Shown: positions 55,415-63,198 of the stretch, piece by piece | How positions within the stretch are numbered: the first letter of the stretch is position 1 | How the letters are laid out: each line of letters starts with the position of its first letter | Assembly (NCBI RefSeq): GCF_023195535.1 | Contig: NZ_JALPNF010000005.1 | Span: forward strand, 124,001-188,000 | DNA from: Sphingomonas faeni | GTDB taxonomy: Bacteria > Pseudomonadota > Alphaproteobacteria > Sphingomonadales > Sphingomonadaceae | Direction: 5' to 3' | Length of the DNA stretch: 64,000 nt | The notes under the pieces: generated by a model | Seen by the model: only the letters and a program-made list of their open reading frames with translations | What the model was told of the DNA's origin: nothing | Databases searched by the model: none | Made by a program: the position numbers and the translations under genes

Positions 55415-56488
55415 ATGACCGTACGTACGATCGTTCCCGTGATACTTTCTGGTGGTTCCGGCACGCGCCTATGGCCGATGTCCCGCCCCGAAATGCCCAA
55501 GCAGATGCTGGCGCTGACGGCGAACGAGACGATGTTACAGTTGACGGCAGGCCGTGCCCGGGGCGAGCGTTATGCCGCGCCGATCGTCGTCGCCAATGCG
55601 CGCCACGCCGATCTGGTCGAGCAGCAATTGGCCGATGCCGGGGCGACGCCGCAGGCGCTGATCCTCGAGCCGGCCGGTCGCAACACCGCGCCGGCGATCG
55701 CGCTCGCGGCAATCGCCGCGGGTGGTGGCGGCGACGCGTTGCTGGTGATGCCCTCGGATCACGTCATTGGCGATATCGCGGCGTTCCATGCGGCCATCGA
55801 GGCGGCGATGCCGCTCGTCACGCAGGGCTGGCTCGTCACCTTCGGGATCGCACCCGACGCGCCCGAGATCGGCTATGGCTGGATCCAGATCGGCGACGAA
55901 CTTCAGCCCGGCGTCAACCGCGTCGCGCGGTTCGTCGAGAAGCCGCCGCTCGACAAGGCGCAGTCGATGCTCGCCAGCGGCGATCACGCCTGGAACGGCG
56001 GGATCTTCCTCTTCCAGGCGGATGCGTATCTGGAGGCGCTGGCGCAGTTCAATCCCGGCATCCTGATCGCGACGCGCGAAGCGATGGACAAGGCGCGGAC
56101 CGAGGGCACGCGGATCTATCCCGACGCGGCTGCTTTTGCCGCCTCGCCGGACGATTCGATCGATTACGCCGTGATGGAGAAGGCGGACCGGGTCGCGGTC
56201 GTGCCGGTCGCGATGGGCTGGAACGACGTCGGCAGCTGGGACGCGTTGCACGCGATCAGCGACGTCGACGAAAAGGGCAATGCCCATCGCAGCCAGGGCG
56301 ACGGCGCGGTTCTGGCGATCGACACGAAACAATGCTTCGTCCGCAGCGACGGCATCCGGATTTCGCTTGTGGGTGTCGAGGATCTGATCGTGGTTGCGAG
56401 CGGCAACGACGTGCTGATCATGCCGCGTGGTCGCAGCCAGGAGGTCAAGAAATTGATCGAGGCCATGAAGGCCGTCCCGGCGAACTGA
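55415..56488 (+). CDS. manC: Mannose-1-phosphate guanylyltransferase (monofunctional)
   Basis: 357 residues making GDP-mannose from mannose 1-phosphate and GTP for exopolysaccharide. The nucleotidyl transferase signature is PVILSGGSGTRLWPMSRPEM, followed by LEPAGRNTAPAIALAA, LLVMPSDHVIGD, RFVEKPPLDKA and SIDYAVMEKADRVAVVPVAM. The C-terminal mannose-6-phosphate isomerase cupin of bifunctional ManC (about 470 residues) is absent; only the left-handed helix region remains. GGAGG lies seven bases before the ATG. Divergent from the sugar transferase, consistent with a shared exopolysaccharide programme. Confidence 0.93.
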   Translation: MTVRTIVPVILSGGSGTRLWPMSRPEMPKQMLALTANETMLQLTAGRARGERYAAPIVVANARHADLVEQQLADAGATPQALILEPAGRNTAPAIALAAIAAGGGGDALLVMPSDHVIGDIAAFHAAIEAAMPLVTQGWLVTFGIAPDAPEIGYGWIQIGDELQPGVNRVARFVEKPPLDKAQSMLASGDHAWNGGIFLFQADAYLEALAQFNPGILIATREAMDKARTEGTRIYPDAAAFAASPDDSIDYAVMEKADRVAVVPVAMGWNDVGSWDALHAISDVDEKGNAHRSQGDGAVLAIDTKQCFVRSDGIRISLVGVEDLIVVASGNDVLIMPRGRSQEVKKLIEAMKAVPAN

Positions 56489-56507
56489 CGGTTTACGCTT
56501 CAGGGTT

Positions 56508-56529
56508 CGGGCGCGTTGCGGGGCGCCCG
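56508..56529. terminator. Inverted repeat between convergent manC and nepR-like gene
   Basis: cgggcgc / gcgcccg, a perfect 7-base stem with an eight-base loop, extendable with one mismatch. No T-run on either strand; a weak terminator at best. Confidence 0.4.
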
Positions 56530-56540
56530 GACCGAAGCTC

Positions 56541-56702
56541 CTAGCGCTTTTTGCGGCTTTGGACCTGCGACAAACGCGTCAGCAACACCGGAATATCGTC
56601 GGTGATCATCGTATCGGTCGGCGTCTGCCAGGACGAACGGAGAGTCTCGCCGATGGCGTGCAATCGTGCGTCGGCTCCACGCCTGGTTGTCTCGTTTCGC
56701 AC
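56541..56702 (-). CDS. NepR-like anti-sigma factor paralogue (small, divergent)
   Basis: 53 residues from GTG 56702, which follows GAGG at nine bases. The stretch IGETLRSSWQ...DDIPVLLTRL has the spacing of NepR: two short helices with I-G-[ED]-x-L-R, an aromatic three residues later, then D and LL-x-x-L, aligning without gaps to typical NepR proteins that hold EcfG inactive until PhyR is phosphorylated. The usual Tyr is Trp and the EPVP turn is lost. An EcfG-type promoter 74 bases upstream fits the autoregulation known for nepR genes. No ecfG or phyR nearby. A short frame, so the call is tentative. Confidence 0.48.
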   Translation of the reverse strand: MRNETTRRGADARLHAIGETLRSSWQTPTDTMITDDIPVLLTRLSQVQSRKKR

Positions 56703-56775
56703 TTCAACCTCACCTACGCATACGATACCCGGCGGGTCCCTGGGGGGATGGAGACACCGCTGGGTTCTCCTGTCT

Positions 56776-56800
56776 AACCTATGATCGCAGTCGTAGTTCC
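56776..56800 (-). promoter_or_regulatory. EcfG-type promoter upstream of the nepR-like gene
   Basis: Minus strand GGAAC, 16 bases, GGTT (alternatively GGAAC-N17-GTT), one mismatch to the consensus. Predicted start about 56769, giving a leader of about 67 bases. Confidence 0.55.
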
Positions 56801-56910
56801 GCTGGCTTCGGTGGTCTCGCTTCGGTCTGTGTCGATTAGGTGTCGGTTCGGCTCTGGCGGTTCGCGTCCCGATCCGCGAAGATACGCGCCAGTTAAAGGG
56901 AGAGTTCGTC

Positions 56911-58725
56911 ATGGATCGTCGCCAGTTCCTCGCATCGGGGAGTGTCGCCGCGCTCGCCACCACCGTGTTGCCGTCCAGCGTGTTCGCGCAGTCGACCGGC
57001 GACACCGCGCTCAATGCGGAGTTCGAGCGGATCTTCCAGAAGAGCGTCGCGCGGTCGCCCGAGCTTGCGACCTCGCTCGGCCTCGACAAGGGACCGCTCG
57101 CCGGCCTCAAGAGCCAGCTCTCGCCGCGGACGCCCGAAAAGCGCGCACGCGACGTTGCCGAGACCAAGGCGTCGATCGCGAGCCTTGCGCGCTATGACGG
57201 CGCGGGCCTGTCGCCGGCGGCCAAGCTGAACCTCGAAGTGGTGCGCTATTCGCTGAACACGCAGATCGCCGCGCCCGAGAAATTCGGCATGGACAGCCCG
57301 ATCCGCCCCTACCGGATCTTCCAGCAGGGCGGCGCCTATTTCCAGGTGCCCGATTTCCTCAACACCGCACACACGATCAACGCGATGCCCGACGCGGAGG
57401 CGTATCTGTCGCGGCTCGACCAGTTCGGCACGGTGCTCGACCAGGAAAGCGCGATGCAGCAGGTGGAAGCCGCGCGTGGCCTGCTCGCCCCCGCTTGGTC
57501 GCTCGACCTGACGCTGGGCCAAATGCGGAAGCTGCGCGGTCAGCCGGCGGCGACATCGAGCATCGTCCAGTCGCTCGTTAAGCGCGCTGCGGCGAAGGGC
57601 ATCGGCGGCGACTGGCAGGCGCGTGCTTCAAAGATCGTCGACGAGAAGGTCTATCCCGCGCTCGACCGCCAGATCGCGCTGATCGAGCGGTTGAAGCCGA
57701 CCACCAAGCCGGGCGACGGGATCTGGCGCGTGCCGAACGGCGACGCGATCTACGCGATGGCGCTGAACCAGGCGACGACGACGACGATGAGCCCCGACGA
57801 GGTCCACCGCATCGGCCTCGCGCAGGTCGCCGAGATCACCGCGCAGCTCGATACGATTCTGAAGTCGCAAGGGTTCACGACCGGCACGGTCGGCGAGCGG
57901 CTCGCCAAGCTGAACGTCATGCCCGATCAGCTCTATGCGAACACCGCGGCGGGTCGCACCGAGCTGATCGCGGGGCTCAACGACAGCGTGAAAGCGATGT
58001 ATGCCAAGCTGCCCCAGGCGTTCTCGGAGGTGCCGACGCAGCCGCTCGAAATCCGTGCGGTGCCGGTGGAGATTCAGGACGGCGCCTCGAACGGCTATTA
58101 CAACCGCGCTTCGCTCGACGGCAGCCGCCCGGCGATCTACTTCGTCAATCTGAAGGACGTCGGCGACTGGCCGAAATACACGCTGCCCTCGCTCACCTAT
58201 CACGAGGGCGTACCGGGGCATCACCTCCAGATCAGCCTCGCGCAGGAATCGAGGGATATCCCGACCCTCAGGAAGATCGGCTTCTTCTCGGCCTATTCGG
58301 AAGGCTGGGCGCTGTATGCCGAGCAGCTGGCGGACGAACTCGGCGCGTATGCGTCGCCGCTGGAGCGTGCCGGGTATCTCCAATCGTTCCTGTTCCGCGC
58401 GACGCGACTGGTGGTCGATACCGGCATTCACGCGAAGCAGTGGAGCCGCGAGAAGGCGACCGACTACATGGTAGCGACGACTGGCTTTGCGCGGCCAAGG
58501 ACGCTGCGCGAGGTCGAGCGCTATTGCACGCAGGCCGGCCAGGCGTGCAGCTACAAGGTCGGCCACATGGCATGGACGCGCGCGCGGCTGAAGGCGAAGG
58601 CGGCACTGGGCGACCGGTTCGACCTGAAGCAGTTCCACGACATCCTGAAGGAGGGCGCGATGCCGCTGACGATCCTGGAACGCCGCGTCGACGAGCGGAT
58701 CGCGGCCATTCGCGGGCGCGCGTAA
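56911..58725 (+). CDS. DUF885 putative metallo-hydrolase, Tat-exported
   Basis: 604 residues. The signal peptide MDRRQFLASGSVAALATTVL has an RRQFL twin-arginine-like motif. The rest is DUF885: DFLNTAHTINAMPDAEAYLS, GNG-type helical middle, and the conserved LTYHEGVPGHHLQISLA, which resembles a gluzincin HExxH-like metal site, followed by FFSAYSEGWALYAEQLADEL with a second Glu. Likely a periplasmic zinc peptidase, but no substrate is known. GGGAG ribosome-binding site. The stop is directly followed by the ATG of the sialidase-like gene. Confidence 0.9.
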   Translation: MDRRQFLASGSVAALATTVLPSSVFAQSTGDTALNAEFERIFQKSVARSPELATSLGLDKGPLAGLKSQLSPRTPEKRARDVAETKASIASLARYDGAGLSPAAKLNLEVVRYSLNTQIAAPEKFGMDSPIRPYRIFQQGGAYFQVPDFLNTAHTINAMPDAEAYLSRLDQFGTVLDQESAMQQVEAARGLLAPAWSLDLTLGQMRKLRGQPAATSSIVQSLVKRAAAKGIGGDWQARASKIVDEKVYPALDRQIALIERLKPTTKPGDGIWRVPNGDAIYAMALNQATTTTMSPDEVHRIGLAQVAEITAQLDTILKSQGFTTGTVGERLAKLNVMPDQLYANTAAGRTELIAGLNDSVKAMYAKLPQAFSEVPTQPLEIRAVPVEIQDGASNGYYNRASLDGSRPAIYFVNLKDVGDWPKYTLPSLTYHEGVPGHHLQISLAQESRDIPTLRKIGFFSAYSEGWALYAEQLADELGAYASPLERAGYLQSFLFRATRLVVDTGIHAKQWSREKATDYMVATTGFARPRTLREVERYCTQAGQACSYKVGHMAWTRARLKAKAALGDRFDLKQFHDILKEGAMPLTILERRVDERIAAIRGRA

Positions 58726-59817
58726 ATGCTCATGAAAGTGGCAATCATCGGGCTGGCCGCGATGCTGTCGGGGGCTGGTGCTCCCGGCAATGCCCCGCAG
58801 CCATCCGCCTCGGATGCCATCCTCAAGGCCGAACTGATCGACGCGCACGCCCCCTATCCGCAGGCGCACGCGTCGACGATCGTGCAGCTCGCCGACGGCA
58901 CCTTGATGGCGGCCTGGTTCGCCGGATCGGGCGAAGGCAATGCCGACGTCCGCATCTGGACGTCGCGTAGCATCAGCGGCGGGGACAGCGGATGGAGTGC
59001 GCCCGAACCGGTGGCGGCGGGCATCGGCGCCGATGGTCGCCATCTTCCGACATGGAACCCCGTCCTGTTCCAGCCTGCCCCGGGCGACCTGCGCCTGTTC
59101 TACAAGGTCGGGCCGAACCCGCGCGACTGGTGGGGGATGATGATCCGCTCGACCGACGACGGCCGTAGCTGGAGCAAGCCGGAGCGCCTGTCCGATGGCG
59201 TCCTCGGCCCGATCAAGAACAAGCCCGTCGTGCTGCGCGACGGCAGTTGGCTTGCACCATCGAGCCGCGAAGAAGGCACCGCGGAGTCCAATCGCTGGTC
59301 GCTCCGCATGGAACGCAGCACCGATCGCGGCGCGCATTGGACGGTCGAGCCGCCGATCCCCTCGCCGATGCATATCGAGGCGATCCAGCCCAGCGTGCTG
59401 TCCTATCCCGACGGGCGGCTCGAACTGATCGCCCGCACGCGTCAGGGTGCGCTGGCGATGAGTTGGTCGAAGGATACCGGTCGGACCTGGTCGCCACTGG
59501 CTGCGATCGACCTTCCCAACCCCAATGCCGGGACCGATGCGGTGACGCTGCGCGATGGGCGACAGCTGATCGTGTACAATCATAGCGGTCATTGGCCCGA
59601 CCGCCCCGGCGACGGACCGCGCTGGCCGCTCAATCTCGCACTGTCGGACGATGGTGTGCGCTGGCATCAGGTGCTGACGCTGGAAAGCAAGCCGCTGCCC
59701 GACGGCTATGCCTATCCCGCGGTGATCCAGACTCGCGACGGGCTGGTCCGGATTACCTACACCTATGATCGCAAGCACATCAAATACGTCGTCGTAGACC
59801 CGCGCCGGCTGCGCTGA
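58726..59817 (+). CDS. Sialidase-fold (BNR_2) exported glycoside hydrolase-like protein
   Basis: 363 residues. A short signal (MKVAIIGLAAMLSGAGAPG) is followed by a six-bladed propeller with Asp-box-like repeats (STDDGRSWSKP, STDRGAHWTV, SKDTGRTWSPL) and conserved TWNPVLFQPAPGDLRLFYKV, LGPIKNKPVVLRDGSWLAP. It fits the exo-alpha-sialidase-like family often found in polysaccharide utilisation; the true sugar is unclear and sialic acid is unlikely to be the only option. The ATG at 58726 abuts the DUF885 stop; MKVAII at 58732 is an alternative start. Confidence 0.88.
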   Translation: MLMKVAIIGLAAMLSGAGAPGNAPQPSASDAILKAELIDAHAPYPQAHASTIVQLADGTLMAAWFAGSGEGNADVRIWTSRSISGGDSGWSAPEPVAAGIGADGRHLPTWNPVLFQPAPGDLRLFYKVGPNPRDWWGMMIRSTDDGRSWSKPERLSDGVLGPIKNKPVVLRDGSWLAPSSREEGTAESNRWSLRMERSTDRGAHWTVEPPIPSPMHIEAIQPSVLSYPDGRLELIARTRQGALAMSWSKDTGRTWSPLAAIDLPNPNAGTDAVTLRDGRQLIVYNHSGHWPDRPGDGPRWPLNLALSDDGVRWHQVLTLESKPLPDGYAYPAVIQTRDGLVRITYTYDRKHIKYVVVDPRRLR

Positions 59818-59890
59818 TCCGGACGGAACGCGAGATTCAGGACGTCTCGAGTTTCAGTTTGGGGCCTACAATCGTACGCCACCATATCCT

Positions 59891-59945
59891 TGTTCTCCCG
59901 CGAAGGCGGGAGCCCAGTCTGGATCCCCGCCTTCGCGGGGAGACA
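59891..59945. repeat. Short palindrome related to family B (copy 10)
   Basis: ttctcccgcgaaggcgggag and ccccgccttcgcggggagac form two hairpins that can also pair with each other. Between the convergent sialidase-like and GH3 genes. Confidence 0.75.
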
Positions 59946-59995
59946 CGTATTTCGTCCTGGGGTTCGCGCTTAGCCGCACAAAACCCCGGACCCGT

Positions 59996-62308
59996 TTAGC
60001 GTCCCTTGGCGTCGAGCGTCTGCGCGGCCACACGGACCGTTGCGGTCTGGACGATGTCCGCAGCGGACGTTGCGAGCATGACCTTGTAGTCGCCGCCAGC
60101 GATCTTCCACCCGCCGCTGGCGACGTCGAACGTCGCGAGCAGGCGCGGATCGATCGTGACCGATACGGTCTGGCTCTTGCCGGGGGCGAGATCGACCTTG
60201 CGGAAGGCGCCGAGCCGCTTGGGCGCTTCCCAGCCTGCGCCAGATACGTAAACCTGCGCGACTGCCTTGCCTTGCACCGACCCGGTGTTCTGGACGGTGA
60301 AGTCGGCCTTGATGCCCTTGCCCGCCGTCGCCGCGGTCAGGCCGGTTATCGCGAAGTTGGTGTAGGACAGGCCGTAGCCGAACGGGAACAGCGGCTTGGC
60401 GCCGGTCTTGTCGAACCATTTATAGCCGACCGCCGCACCCTCGATGTCGTAATTGCCCATCGGATGCGCGTCGCGGTCGAGCTTCGGATCGCCCTCCAGC
60501 TTGGGCCGCGGGGTCTGCGCGAGCGAGGCGGGGAAGGTCGCGGGCAGATGCCCCGACGGGTTGACCTCGCCGGTCAACACGCGCGCGATCGCCTCGCCGC
60601 CCGCCGTGCCCGGATACCACGCCTCCAGCACCGCGCCGACCTTGCCGAGCCACGGCATCACCACCGGACCGCCGGTTTCGAGCACGACCACCGTCTTCGT
60701 GTTCGCACGCGCGACCGCGTCGATCAGCGCGTTCTGATTGTCGGGGAGGTTCAGGTCGGGAACATCGAACGACTCGCCGGTCCACTGCTCGCCGAACACC
60801 ACGACGACATCCGCCTTGCGTGCCGCTGCGGCTGCGGCCTTGACGTCCTTGCCGTCGAGATACGTCACGGTCGCGCCGGTTCGCGCCTGCAACGCCTTCA
60901 TCGGCGACGACGCGTGATAGGTCTTGGGACCGGGAAAACCGCTAGGGAATTCGTCGGGCACGATCAGGCCGTTGGTCGGCGCGTTGTGCGAATAGACCTG
61001 GCTCGAACCACCGCCCGACAGCACGCCGACATCGGCATGTGCGCCGATCAACAGGATCGACTTGGCCGACTTGGCGAGGGGTAGGAGGCCGGCGCTGTTC
61101 TTGAGCAGGACGATGCCCTCTTCCGCGTCCGCGCGCGTCACCGCGGCGTGGGCGGAATAGTCGATCCTGGTCGCCTGGTCGCCCGCCACGACCGTGTCGA
61201 ACGCGCCCACCGAGACCATTCCCCAGAGCACGCGGCGCGCCATATCGGTCGCGCGCGCTTCGCTGACATGGCCGTTGTTGACCGCCTCGCGCAGGGCATC
61301 CGCAAAGTACGCCGAGCGATCGAACGCCCAGCCGGACTGCTGGTCGAGCCCGGCATTGGCCGCCTCGCTGGTCGAGTGCACCGCCCCCCAGTCGGACATG
61401 ACATAGCCCTTGAAGCCCCAGTCGCGCTTAAGCACCTTGTTCAAGAGCCAGTCGTTCTCGCACGCATAATGGCCGTTCACTCGGTTGTAGGAGCACATCA
61501 CCGAGCCCGGCTGGCCGACCTCGTTGGCGATCTCGAACGCGAGCAGGTCGGACTGTCGCGCGGCCTGTTCGCCGATCCTGTGGTCCATCGTGAAGCGGTT
61601 CGTCTCCTGCCCGTTGAAGGCGTAGTGCTTCATCGTCGAGACGACGTGCTGCGACTGGATGCCCTTGATCTCGTGCCCGGTGATCACGCCCGCCAGCAAC
61701 GGATCCTCGCCGCCATATTCGAAGTTGCGCCCGTTGCGCGGCTCGCGCGTGAGATTCATGCCGCCGGCGAGTTGCACGTTGAAGCCCGACAGGAACGCCT
61801 CCCTGCCGATCATCGCGCCACCGGCCTGCGCCAGTTCCGGGTTCCAGGTCGCCGCGGTCGCGATGCCCGACGGCAGCGAGGTGCGCAGGCGCGGCGTCGG
61901 CCCGCGCTGGCTGGCGACGCCGACACCGGCATCGGTCTGCCACTGGTTCGGGATGCCGAGCCGCGGGATACCGGGCACGATCCCGGCGGACGCGGGAAGG
62001 CCGTCCTTCGGATAGACCCAGTTCTTGACCGGCGTCTTCAACCAATCGGCATTGGTCGCGAAATAGCCGAAAGTCAGCTGCAGCTTCTCGTCGAGCGTCA
62101 TCTCCTTGAGGATGAGCTCGACCCGTGCGTCGGCGTTCAGCGCGGTATTCATCCACAGCCGTGCCTTGGGCGCCTCGGTCCGCGCCGCCGCTGCACCGGG
62201 CGCATTGTTGGTGGTCTGCGCCATAGCGGGCGCTGCAAAGCCGACACTCATCACGACCGAGCCCGCAAGGAGACGTGCAAGAATGGCCTTGGTCCGAGAT
62301 GCGATCAT
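59996..62308 (-). CDS. Exported GH3 beta-glucosidase
   Basis: 770 residues. The signal peptide (MIASRTKAILARLLAGSVVM...AMAQ) leads to a GH3 TIM-barrel (about 60-370; LPASAGIVPGIPRLGIPNQW, STMKHYAFNGQETNRF, nucleophile Asp in GFKGYVMSDWGAVHS), a C-terminal sandwich (about 400-630; EEGIVLLKNSAGLLPL, acid/base Glu in GEQWTGESFDVPDL) and a fibronectin-like domain (about 680-760; LFPFGYGLSYTNFAI). It cleaves terminal beta-glucosyl or xylosyl units in the periplasm. ATG 62308 follows AGAGGG. Tandem 14-base direct repeats lie upstream. Confidence 0.93.
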   Translation of the reverse strand: MIASRTKAILARLLAGSVVMSVGFAAPAMAQTTNNAPGAAAARTEAPKARLWMNTALNADARVELILKEMTLDEKLQLTFGYFATNADWLKTPVKNWVYPKDGLPASAGIVPGIPRLGIPNQWQTDAGVGVASQRGPTPRLRTSLPSGIATAATWNPELAQAGGAMIGREAFLSGFNVQLAGGMNLTREPRNGRNFEYGGEDPLLAGVITGHEIKGIQSQHVVSTMKHYAFNGQETNRFTMDHRIGEQAARQSDLLAFEIANEVGQPGSVMCSYNRVNGHYACENDWLLNKVLKRDWGFKGYVMSDWGAVHSTSEAANAGLDQQSGWAFDRSAYFADALREAVNNGHVSEARATDMARRVLWGMVSVGAFDTVVAGDQATRIDYSAHAAVTRADAEEGIVLLKNSAGLLPLAKSAKSILLIGAHADVGVLSGGGSSQVYSHNAPTNGLIVPDEFPSGFPGPKTYHASSPMKALQARTGATVTYLDGKDVKAAAAAARKADVVVVFGEQWTGESFDVPDLNLPDNQNALIDAVARANTKTVVVLETGGPVVMPWLGKVGAVLEAWYPGTAGGEAIARVLTGEVNPSGHLPATFPASLAQTPRPKLEGDPKLDRDAHPMGNYDIEGAAVGYKWFDKTGAKPLFPFGYGLSYTNFAITGLTAATAGKGIKADFTVQNTGSVQGKAVAQVYVSGAGWEAPKRLGAFRKVDLAPGKSQTVSVTIDPRLLATFDVASGGWKIAGGDYKVMLATSAADIVQTATVRVAAQTLDAKGR

Positions 62309-62410
62309 GAAACCCTCTTTTTTTCTGACTAATGTGTACGTCGGATACGGCCTGCCGAAGCCGTCGCATAGAGGGCGCTGGCGAACAGGACGGCGATCTC
62401 CGTCAAAGCC

Positions 62411-62438
62411 ATCGTTTCCAGGCAATCGTTTCCGGGCA
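62411..62438. promoter_or_regulatory. Two 14-base direct repeats upstream of the GH3 gene
   Basis: atcgtttccaggca and atcgtttccgggca (13 of 14 identical) in tandem, about 105 bases upstream of the GH3 start and 155 before mucR. The phase and position suit a regulator binding two adjacent sites. Confidence 0.45.
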
Positions 62439-62591
62439 AGCGATTTAATCTAAAGCAATTGCAGGGGACTTTGTGATGTAAACCGTATCTCCTCATGCAC
62501 GTTTTTACAAAAATTGCGGTGTAATTGTTCCGCAAGCGGTTGAACCCAGTCCCGCACGTTGTTACGGCGACGTCAGTCAATGGAGTTGAAC

Positions 62592-63092
62592 ATGGCCGAA
62601 GATACCACCGACCTGAGCGCCGTCGAACTTGCGACTGAGCTGACCATTGCTTGGCTTGGCAATCCTAATACGCGTAGCTCTGCCGATGACGTTCCTGCCT
62701 TTCTCGGCAAGATGCATGACACCGTCGCGGCACTGCTGGGTGCTACCACCGAATCGCCGTCGGTCGAAGCAGTCGCTGAATACACGCCGGCCGTGTCCGT
62801 CCGAAAGTCGCTGGCGTCGAAGGATCACATCATTTCGATGATCGACGGCAAGTCATACAAGACCTTGCGCCGCCATTTGGCCACGCACGGCATGACGCCC
62901 GCCGAATATCGCGAACGCTATAGCCTCAAGCCCGACTATCCGATGGTGGCCGAGAATTATTCGGAAAGCCGTCGCGCGATGGCGAAGAAGATCGGCCTGG
63001 GTCGCAAGCCCGGCGCGCGCAAAGCCGATGCAGCGCCTGCACCCGCCGCAACCACGCGTAAGCGCAAGACGGACACTACCGCCGCCGAATAA
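62592..63092 (+). CDS. mucR: MucR/Ros-family transcriptional regulator
   Basis: A 166-residue regulator of exopolysaccharide, motility and cell-cycle genes in alphaproteobacteria. Family core: VSVRKSLASKDHIISMIDGK, SYKTLRRHLATHGMTPAEYR, YPMVAENYSESRRAMAKKIG. The Cys ligands of the classic Ros zinc finger are missing (ISMIDGK where CxxC/CxxD is usual), although the His residues remain. The C-terminal 30 residues are a basic Ala/Lys tail. ATG 62592 has GGAG six bases upstream; ATG 62580 lacks one. Confidence 0.9.
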   Translation: MAEDTTDLSAVELATELTIAWLGNPNTRSSADDVPAFLGKMHDTVAALLGATTESPSVEAVAEYTPAVSVRKSLASKDHIISMIDGKSYKTLRRHLATHGMTPAEYRERYSLKPDYPMVAENYSESRRAMAKKIGLGRKPGARKADAAPAPAATTRKRKTDTTAAE

Positions 63093-63131
63093 GCCCGGCG
63101 CGCATCAGCAATGATGTGTGGCACCAGCGAA

Positions 63132-63163
63132 AAGGGACCGGCGCCGCCGAGCGTCGGTCCCTT
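63132..63163. terminator. Bidirectional hairpin terminator between mucR and motB
   Basis: aagggaccg / cggtccctt forms a 9-base stem followed by cttc on the plus strand and by a four-T run on the minus strand. Confidence 0.7.
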
Positions 63164-63198
63164 CTTCATGCATGCTGCAGTTTTCCCGGGGGAACGGG

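Noticed and set aside
57628..59778. 716-residue minus-strand open frame
   Set aside because: It lies antisense to the DUF885 and sialidase-fold genes and has no recognisable domain or signal; a shadow frame.
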